Shown here: one piece after another, positions 56,200-64,000 of the stretch
Layout of the letters: the number at the start of each line of letters is the position of its first letter
Position numbering within the stretch: the stretch's first letter is position 1
Source: Stomorhina lunata
Taxonomy: Eukaryota > Arthropoda > Insecta > Diptera > Rhiniidae
Assembly (NCBI GenBank): GCA_933228675.1
Contig: OW121742.1
Coordinates: 15,144,489 to 15,208,488 of the forward strand
Reading direction: 5' to 3'
Length of the DNA: 64,000 bases
Translations under genes and position numbers: made by a program
The notes under the pieces: model-generated
Databases searched by the model: none
The model's input: only the letters and a program-made list of their open reading frames with translations
Told to the model about the DNA's origin: nothing

Positions 56200-56815
56200 T
56201 CGGAAGTCAGTCTTATAAGAGGTACACTAAATAACGTACCATGTTCAATAAGTTTCAAAAAGCCTAGTTTCAGTACCATAAAAAGTCTAACAATTTATAT
56301 CAATTTGTCCTAAAACCAAAGTACAAGTCGCAGACCGGCCCATATAATTTAATTTTTCCTCATAGGAAGAATAAACAAAAAAATTGTGTGTATGATCTCA
56401 ATTCCCGTTTTGAGGTTTCAAGTTGTATTGTTCATGGTTGCATGGTCTGTATCGTGGTTTCGTGTTTGTATTTGTTAATTTATTCACAATTTTCACAACT
56501 TTTTTAACCTCAATTCTCTTGCGATGCTAAGAGAACTAATACTACGATTATGGTTTCATTGCTGGTTGCAGTGTGTGTGTCGAAACGTATTACATAAAAA
56601 GGTAGCAATTTAAAAAAGTAGCAAGTTTGATGAGCATGTCCCTACATCGATAGACATTCAAACGGAATTATGGAGGGACAACGCAAAAATTGACTCTGGA
56701 AGTAATTCTGTTTACTTGAAGATACATGTCACAACAATATCTCAAAGCTTTACATACATAATCACAAACTTATAATATCCATTGCACCTATTTTGTTGTA
56801 GGGTGTAAATATAGT
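56200..56815 (+). mobile_element. Interspersed element family 1, old diverged copy
   Basis: AAGAGGTACACTAAATAACG then CCATGTTCAATAAGTTTCAA corresponds to the GGGAGGTACCATAAATAATG region. The right end ATCACAAACTTATAATATCC, TATTTTGTTGTAGGGTGTAA corresponds to the standard 3' end. The middle (56360-56680) is rearranged or replaced. Confidence 0.6.
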
Positions 56816-57490
56816 AACAAACATCTAAACCTTTATATTTAGTTTCACATGAAGCAATAAAAGGGGGTAGATGCCATCTAAGCCTGTTAGGAAGTTGAAA
56901 GAACTAGAAGATTCTACTGGATTATCAACCGCAACAACAACTACTATGACTACTTAGAAAGACGCATACCATTTGCAACCAAAGTTGTTGTAATAATGTT
57001 AATGATTGCGTTGCTATGAGTCGAATGATAATAATGATGATGATGGTGATTATTATGGTTTAGTTTAAACACTAACTTTGGTTGCACAAAAGCATATTGA
57101 ATTAATACGCGTTTTAGTACTAGTTATATACTTATAATAATAGTGATGACAAGGTTGGTTTTTTTTCAACATAAAGTACTTTAATGTTAGTCCCTTAATC
57201 CCTACTCTCTGGCAATATACTTAACCCTTTTCGACTGACCTGTAGTCCAGCAGACACTTACAAAGTTTTAATAAGAATATCTTTTTATATAGATAATACC
57301 TTAAACTCATATTAGTCTTCCATAACGAATCTTGGAAGATATTTAAAACGTGTCTGCTAGTCTAACACGTTATTACAATTGTAAGAACTACATCACATTG
57401 GTCGCCGAGGGTTAAGCTGTTATTAATATTTATGTTTTCCTAGTAAATGAGTTCTTTCTTCTTTCCAAATTCCTATCACTTTCAAAAAGT
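56816..57490. other. Noncoding DNA
   Basis: No gene. A GATAATAATGATGATGATGG tract lies near 57028, and TCGACTGACCTGTAGTCCAG near 57229 has no match elsewhere. Confidence 0.45.
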
Positions 57491-57524
57491 TTATTACTTA
57501 CTTACTTACTTAAATGGCCTGTAA

Positions 57525-58097
57525 TTACAACCTGTTTAGGTCAAAGGCCGAGCATATTTTAGAATTCCAAGCACCTCTATCTTGTGCACATATTCTCCAA
57601 TTTCGTATACCAAGTTTCAAAAGATTTTCTTCTACTTGGTCTTTCCATCGAAGTTTTGGACGCCCTCTTCTACGCGTTCCCTCTGGATCATTATCGAAAA
57701 CTTTTCTTGCCGGAGTATTTTCATCCATTCGCACAACATGTCCTAGCCAACGCAGACGCTGTTGCTTAATGCGTTTTACTATGTCAATGTCAGCGTATAA
57801 CTCATACAGCTCATGGTTCATTCGATGTCTATACTCATTGTTGACGCAGACTGGTCCAAAGATTCTTCGTAGAATTTTCCTCTCAAATACTCCAAGGATA
57901 GCTTCATCTGTCTGTGCAAGTGCCCATGATTCAGCACCATACAATAACACGGGTAGTATGAGCGTTTTATAGAGCGTGATTTTAGTTCTTACAGAGAGGA
58001 CTTTATTTCTTAGCTGATTGCTTAGTCTAAAATAGCATCGATTGGCAAGTATGATTCTGCGTTTGATTTCGAAGCTTATATCGTTGTTGATGTTCAC
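57525..58097 (-). pseudogene. Retrotransposon ORF, C-terminal fragment
   Basis: 190 codons. It begins in the RT thumb (NINNDISFEIKRRIILANRC), followed by VRTKITLYKTLILPVLLYGA and ESWALAQTDE. Next is FERKILRRIFGPV, then RLRWLGHVVRMDE and GRPKLRWKDQVEENL, with NWRICAQDRGAWN near the end. These are standard post-RT motifs of this non-LTR type. The natural stop is present just before the tail. It is separated from the upstream part by a frameshift near 58100, where the family's expected FVYLG-type residues are lost. Confidence 0.85.
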
Positions 58098-58389
58098 AGC
58101 GATACCAAGGTTCTTTTACAACCTCGAAGCTATAGTTCTCAACGGACACATGTGATCCGATTCTAGTGGTCTGTCTGCCTGTAGAAACCATCAGTTTTGT
58201 TTTTGATTCATTTACAGCTAGACCCATTTTGTTTGATTCCTTCTCGATATTGGAAAAGGCGGCAGTTACATCGCGTAGAGTGCGTCCTATAATATCAATG
58301 TCATCGGCAAACGCGAGTAGCATATGTTTTCTATTGAAAATTGTTCCTGTTGTATTAACCGCTGCATCTCGCAAGATTTTCTCTAACAC
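58027..58389 (-). pseudogene. Retrotransposon ORF, RT palm fragment
   Basis: About 100 relevant codons carrying RT motif C, LLAFADDIDIIGRT, with the catalytic DD pair intact, then KMGLAVNESKTKLMV and the VENYSFEVV strand. Upstream in the same frame, LSCDLFNIVLEKIL continues from the RQG motif across the frameshift near 58410. The last ~25 codons are out of frame. Confidence 0.85.
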
Positions 58390-60113
58390 AATATTGAAGA
58401 GGTCACAAGATAACCTTGCCTGAATCCCCGTTTAGTTATGAAGGACTCTGATAGGTTCTTACCTATCTTAACAGATGATGTTGTATTAGTTAGTGTCATC
58501 CTGCATAACTTTATTAGCTTCGTAGGGATGACGAACTCAGACATTGCTTCAAACACCTTCTTCCGTATCGGGCTAGCAAAAGCAGCTTTGTAGTCAACAA
58601 AGAGATGATACGTATCGATTTGTTTCTCCTGGGTCTTCTCTAGGATTTGACGTAGAGTAAAGATCTGGTCAGTTTTTGATTTACCTGGTCTAAAGCCACA
58701 TTGATATGTCCCAATTATTTCGTTTACTTTGGGCTTTAGCCTTTCACACAGTATGGTCGATAAAGTCTTATATGCAATTGAGAGGAGGCTTATCCCTCTA
58801 TAATTTGCACATACAGTTTTATCTCCTTTTTTGTGGACTGGATAAAGGACACTGAGATTCCAATCGTCCGGCATGCGTTCTTCTGACCATATGTATTCTA
58901 GGTGCCGGGACATATACTTTATTAGCTCATCACCTCCAGCCTTAAAAAGCTCTGCTGGCAAACCATCGGCACCAGCAGCTTTATTATTTTTTAATCGCGC
59001 TATTGCAGTCCTAACCTCGTTCAGGTTGTGTGGTGGACATATAACGCCGTCATCGTTGATTTGTTCAGGCGTGTCATCTTGGTCGCTTTCATTTGCAACC
59101 AACAACTTGCAAAAGTGCTCCTTCCACAGTTTTAATACGCTTTCTGTATCTGTGACCAGATTTCCTTGATCGTCCTTACAGGAAAGGATACAGCTGCTAT
59201 AACCATCCGTCTGATGCTTAATTTTTTGATAAAATTTACGGATTTCATTTTGTGTCTTATACAACTCAATCTCCTCAAACACACGTCTCTCCATATCTTT
59301 CTTTTTTTTGCGGAATAGTCGTTTTTCTTCCCTCTTTTTCTCTCGATATCTTTCTAAACATCCACGAGTAGCTGCTGACTGCAGAGTTGCCCTGTAGGCC
59401 GCATTTTTCTCAGCAGTGGCGTTGCGGCACTCCTCGTCGTACCAAGAGTTTTTAGCATGAGGGCTTTGGTACCCTATTGCCGATTTTGCAGCAGACTTCA
59501 TGGAGTTGGCAATATGTTGCCATAGCGTGTATATATCGGTTGAGCCAGAGTTATTCTCTCTTAGCAATTGAGTTGTCCGTTTGGTGTAATCAGTGGCAAT
59601 TTGCTGAGATTTTAATTTCTTCACGTCATACTTCTTTTGCGCTTCTGCCTGTACGCTCCTCGACACACTTAGACGTGTTCTCACCTTGGCTACAACAAGG
59701 TAGTGATCGGAGTCTATGTTAGCTCCTCGCATGGAACGCACATCTAACACACTTGATGAGTGTCTTCCATCAACTAAAATATGGTCTATTTGATTTTTCG
59801 TTAGTTGATCAGGAGACACCCATGTAGCCTTGTGTATATTAAGGTGTGGAAATCTGGTCCTGCTCACGACCATATTGCGAGCTGCCGCAAAGGAGATTAA
59901 TCTCATACGATTGTCAGTGGTTACGCTGTGTAAACTAAATTTACCAACAGTAGGCTCAAAACAACTTTCATGCCCTAACTTTGCGTTAAAATCACCCAGT
60001 ATTATCTTAACGTCGTGATTAGGGCAGCTATCGTAAACTTCCTCAAGTTTTTCATAAAAGGCTTCCTTTACATCATCATCTTTCTCCTCTGTTGGAGCGT
60101 GAGCACAAATCAA
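58383..60113 (-). pseudogene. Retrotransposon ORF, endonuclease-RT fragment
   Basis: 576 codons. The AP-endonuclease part keeps ICAHAPTEEKDD, GDFNAKLG (residues 40-47), NQIDHILVD (107-115) and DSDH (134-137). A basic linker at roughly 255-280 (REKKREEKRLFRKKKKD) leads to RT: AGADGLPAELFK, PVHKKGDKTVCANYRGISLL, CGFRPGKSKTDQIF and motif A FVDYKAAF. Motif A is followed by AS where family members usually have DS. The frame ends at RQGYLVTSSILC, out of phase after RQG. The first Met is not a true start; the 5' part of the endonuclease is missing. Confidence 0.9.
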
Positions 60114-60150
60114 ACTCAGATGGAAGTACTTAGCCTTGAGTTTTTAAGGG

Positions 60151-61489
60151 ATCTAATACGGAATTGTAAAAAAACACAAATGTAATGAACTTTTTGGAAC
60201 GGGCAATGAGCGATAGACATCAACTAATCACTTAAACGCATTTTGGTCCAACTATAAGCTAGAAAACGTACCATTTCTTAAACCTTTTTTGCACTTGATA
60301 TATCACTTCACTGTTGCCAACTCTCCAGTTCAACTTATTCTTAGATATTTCTGTACATCTCTTATAAACCATTAAAGTATCAGTTAATACTACCCGTATG
60401 TGTATTTCCAGCCAAGAGTAAGTTTTAACATAAGGTCGGTCTAGGTCATATTATCATGAAAACGCGCGTATTGTTAACAATTTTTAAATACAATTCATAT
60501 TTGAAATTCGTAGCGCATTATAAAAAGAAAACATGCAGATAGACAGACAGGCATGTGTATGTGTCTCTAGTGAAGAAGAGCTCTCTAGCACGGGTAACTG
60601 ATATCACAAGATTGTTGAACTTTTTAAATCAAAAACATATTTTGCTTCTTCAACATTTAGCAAAAGGTAAAAATGGAAAAAAAAAGAAAAGCAAAAGTTG
60701 GGATGAGGTGGAAAAATATAGTAAAAGTTTCACACACACCAGAAAATATGCTGCCAGCCAGGCAGGCGGTTGGTTGGTTGGTTGCTTTGTGTGGCTTGCG
60801 GCTGCTTAGCTTTGGAATAGCTGAGACCTGAGACTGTTAAGAAACGCGTGCAACATAAGTTAATTGAGATTAGGGCCGTCGTAATGATTAAACAGAAAAT
60901 GCGTTACTTTAAGCACGTGTTAATATTTATACTGGTGAAATTTTATGATTGCAATAACGGATTCTTTAGATATTTTTTTCTGTTACTTCATTCTTTTTAA
61001 AGCGGAAGTAAATATTTATGGATTAAAAGTTGGTTTTCAGTTACAGAGATTTAATGGAAAATTATGTGTGTATGGAATTTACACTTTTATAAGTTTTATA
61101 ATGTAGTATAGGAAATGCATAGGAGATAATTACTTTAGTTTGGGAATAAATGTAATTAATTTTCATACAAAATTAGTTTAGCTTTCTTTTGAAAGCAAAA
61201 TAGTTTTTTGTTAAAATAACCATCAAATACAAATAAATTTGTGAATGTAAACGGCATTTATAGTAAACTTAAAAAAAAATCTTAAAATTTTTTTTCTACA
61301 AATATTATCTTTCTATAACGTGGTCCTCAATTTTTAATAATTTTTCTATCCAAAAAGTGTAAATTTGAATTTTTGTTTTTTTGTTTTATAAAAAATTAAA
61401 TTTTCTGAATATTTTCTTTTAAAATAGACAACTTTCTAAAATTTTCCTAAAAATAAATATTAAAAATTTTTCAAAATTTTGGACACGGA
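60151..61489. other. Unique noncoding DNA
   Basis: No gene. It contains GGCAGGCGGTTGGTTGGTTG near 60768 and generally AT-rich sequence. An 84-codon frame (60555-60809) includes a Lys-rich run and shows no domain. Confidence 0.45.
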
Positions 61490-64000
61490 TGGAAATTTTC
61501 CAAAAATTTTCTATAAAATTAGTAAATTTTCGAAAAAAAAAATTTAAAAAAATTAAAAAAAATAGTAAATTTTCAAAAATTTTCTTATAAAAAAAAGAAA
61601 ATTTTTGAAAAAGTTTTCTATTAAAATAGTAAATTTTTTGAAAAAATTTATAAAAATAGTAAATTTTTTAAAAATTCCCTATAAAAAGGAGGAAATTTTT
61701 GAAAAATGTCCTATAAGAATAAGAAATTTAAAAAAATTTCCTATAAAAAAAAAATATTTTTGAAAAATTTCCTATCAAAATAAAAAATTTTTGAAAAAAT
61801 TCTTATACAAATAAGAAATTTTTTTAAAATTTCATATAAAAATAAGAAATTTGTGAAAAATTTCCTATGAAAATAATAAATTTTTGAAAAATTTCTTATA
61901 AAACAGTAAATTTTTTTAAAATTTCCTAGAAAAATAAGAAATTTTTATATAAGAAATTAAAAAAAAATTCTTTAAAAATAAGAAATTTTTGAAAAATTTC
62001 CTATAAAATAAGAAATTTTTGAAAAATTTATTATAAAGATAAGAAATTTTGGAATTTTTTTTTATAAAAATAAGAATTTTTTGAAAAATTTTCCATAAAA
62101 TTAAGAAATTTTTTAAAAGTTTCCTATAAAAATAAGAAATTTTTGAAAAATTTCCTACAAAAATAAGAAATTAAAAAAAATTCCTATAAAAATAAGATAT
62201 TTTTAAACAATTTCCTATAAAATAACAAAGTTTTGAAAAATTTCTTAAAAAAATAAGAATTTTTTGAAAAATTTCCTATAAAAATAAGAAATTTTTGAAA
62301 AAATTTTTATAAAAATAAGAAATTTTTGAAAAATTTCCTATAAAATAGTATTTTTTTTAATTTGTTATAAAAATAGAAAATTTTTGAAAAATTTCCTATA
62401 AAAACAGAAAATTTTTAAAAAATTTCCTAGAAAAATAGAAAATTATTTTTCAAAAATTTTTTCTATAAAGATAGAAAATTTTTGAAAAATTTCCTATAAA
62501 GATAGAAAATTTTTGAAAAATTTCCTATAAAAATAGAAAACTTTTGAAAGATTTCCTATAAAAATAGAAAATTTTTAAAAAAATTTCCTATAAAAATAGA
62601 AAATTTTTGAAAAATTTCCTATAATAATAGGAAATTTATGAAAAATTTCCTATAAAAATAGGAAATTTTTGAAAAATTTCCTATAAAAATAGGAAATTTT
62701 TGTAAAATTTCCTATAAAAATAGGAAATTTTTGAAAAATTTCCTATAAAAATAGGAAATTTTTGAAAAATTTCCTATAAAAATAGGAAATTTTGAAAAAT
62801 TTCCTATAAAAATAGGATATTTTTAAAAAATTTCCTATAAAAATAGGAAATTTTTGAAAAATTTCCTATAAAATAGGAAATTTTTTGTAAAATTTGCTAT
62901 AAAAATAGGAAATTTTTGAAAAAATTCCTATAAAAATAGGAAATTTTTGAAAAAATTTCTTATCAAAATAGTAAATTTTTGAAAAATTTCCTATAAAAAT
63001 AGTAAATTTTAGAAAAATTTCCTATAAAAATAGTAAATTTTAGAAAAATTTCCTATAAAAATAGTAAATTTTTGAAAAATTTCCTATAAAAATAGTAAAT
63101 TTTTGATAAATTTCCTATAAAAATAGTAAATTTTTGAAAAATTTCCTTTAAAAATAGTAAATTTTTGAAAAATTCCTTATAAAAATCGTAAATTTTTGAA
63201 AAACTTCATATAAAAATAGTAAATTTTTGAAAAATTTCCTATAAAAATAGTAAGTTTTTGAAAAATTTCCTATAAAAATAGTAAATTTTTTAAAAATTTT
63301 CTACAAGCATAGTAAATTTTTGAAAAATTTCCTATTAAAATAGTAAATTTTTGTACAATTTCCTATAAAAATAGTAAATTTTTGAAAAATTTCCTATAAA
63401 AATAGTAACTTTTTGAAAAATTTCCTTTAAAAATAGTAAATTTTTGAAAAATTTCCTATAACAATAGTAAAATTTTTAAAAATTTCCTATAAAAATATAA
63501 ATTTTTGAAAAATATCTTATAAAAATAGAAAATTTTTAATAACTAAATTTTTGAAAAATTTCCTATAAAAAAAGAAAATTTTTGAAAAATTTCCTAAAAA
63601 TAGAAAATTTTCGAAAAGTAAATTTTTGAAAAATTTTCTATTAATATAAAAAAAAATCGAAAATATTCCTTAAAAAAATCAAATAAAAATATCGGAAAAT
63701 TTCCTACAAAAATAGAAAATTTTCTATAAAAATGGAAAACTTTCGAAAAATTTCCTATAATAATCGAAAAATTTCCTATTGAAATAGAAAATTTTCGAAT
63801 AATGTCCTATTAAGATAAAAAATTTTCGAAAAATTTCCTATAAAAATGGAAAACTTTCGAAAAATTTCCTATAATAATAGACAATTTTCGAAAAATTTCC
63901 TATTAAAATAGAAAATTTTCGAAAAATTTTCTATAAAGATAGAAAATTTTTGAAAAATTTCCTATAAAAATAGTCAATTTAAAAAAAAAAAAACTATAAA
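61490..64000 (+). repeat. 31-bp satellite array, plus orientation, runs off window
   Basis: About 80 units of TTTCCTATAAAAATAGTAAA then TTTTTGAAAAA, reverse complement of the 22-24 kb array. Sub-types with AAGAAA, TAGAAA, TAGGAAA and TAGTAAA occupy successive blocks (61.7-62.3, 62.35-62.6, 62.6-62.95 and 62.95-63.5 kb). In the TAGGAAA block each unit is a near-perfect palindrome. The array continues past the window end. Confidence 0.95.

Larger units (their letters stand above)
57491..60150 (-). mobile_element. RTE-like non-LTR retrotransposon, 5'-truncated
   Basis: On the minus strand the order is endonuclease (partial), linker, reverse transcriptase, C-terminal domain, then a tail of GTAA repeats (plus TTACTTACTTACTTACTTA near 57491). 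The sequence upstream of the first fragment still encodes in-frame KLKAKYFHLSL before a stop near 60145, so truncation removed the endonuclease N-terminus. Two frameshifts, near 58410 and 58100, split the frame. The endonuclease is of the type annotated craniofacial development protein 2-like, and the simple-repeat tail fits RTE; another clade cannot be excluded. A 3'-terminal fragment of the same family lies at 17517-17700. Confidence 0.85.

Noticed and set aside
58873..60018. Plus-strand frames of 62-98 codons opposite the retrotransposon
   Set aside because: Antisense shadows of the minus-strand EN-RT coding sequence.

Overview
The window reads as AT-rich, gene-poor nuclear DNA from a higher dipteran, most likely a calyptrate (blow-fly-like) fly. 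The evidence is Jockey-like and RTE-like non-LTR retrotransposon relics, a mariner-like transposase relic, hAT-like and other short inverted-repeat elements, tRNA-derived SINE-like copies, and interspersed repeats with hairpin ends of a kind common in fly introns and intergenic DNA. No convincing host exon, rRNA or functional tRNA gene was found. The window could be a very large intron or an intergenic desert.

The dominant feature is about 19-20 kb of short-period satellite in ten main arrays plus one interrupted array. There are four related families: a 30-bp unit with a TCTATAGAAAA core (929-1692, 41986-44802, 47446-48202); a 29-bp unit with CTATAAATAG and TTTTCGAAAA cores (8320-9713, 11732-13565, 14388-15790, 25783-27433, 30810-32975); a 31-bp variant (22057-24385, 61490-64000); and a 28-bp unit with a GATCAAAATTTT core (18971-20872). 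The 29/31-bp arrays change orientation along the window: plus-type at 8-13.5 kb, minus-type from 14.4 to 33 kb, plus-type again at 61.5-64 kb. A 200-N gap breaks one array.

Between the arrays, 1.7-6.2 kb holds two copies of an interspersed element (family 1), a 5'-truncated Jockey-like RT and a SINE-like copy. 6.6-11.7 kb has two short inverted-repeat elements and two clusters of a CAACATGTTG-centred repeat. 16.9-18.2 kb is an inverted-repeat element carrying a LINE relic and tRNA-like segments. 27.5-28.7 kb is a hAT-like element with a clean 8-bp target duplication. 34.3-36.1 kb is a mariner transposase relic that has been tandemly amplified. 36.1-40.5 kb and 44.8-57 kb are mosaics of family 1, family 2, a repeat carrying a hammerhead-ribozyme motif (three copies), an 18-bp minisatellite built on TGACTCA, and a SINE with a 14-bp target duplication. 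57.5-60.15 kb is a frameshifted RTE-like retrotransposon on the minus strand.

The most notable item is the hammerhead-ribozyme-like motif at 47545-47610. It has an intact catalytic core, a perfect stem II and a self-complementary stem III. Two decayed copies lie at 36.2 kb and 53.5 kb. This architecture is known from Penelope-like retroelements and related small retroelements, and here the copy is embedded directly in 30-bp satellite.
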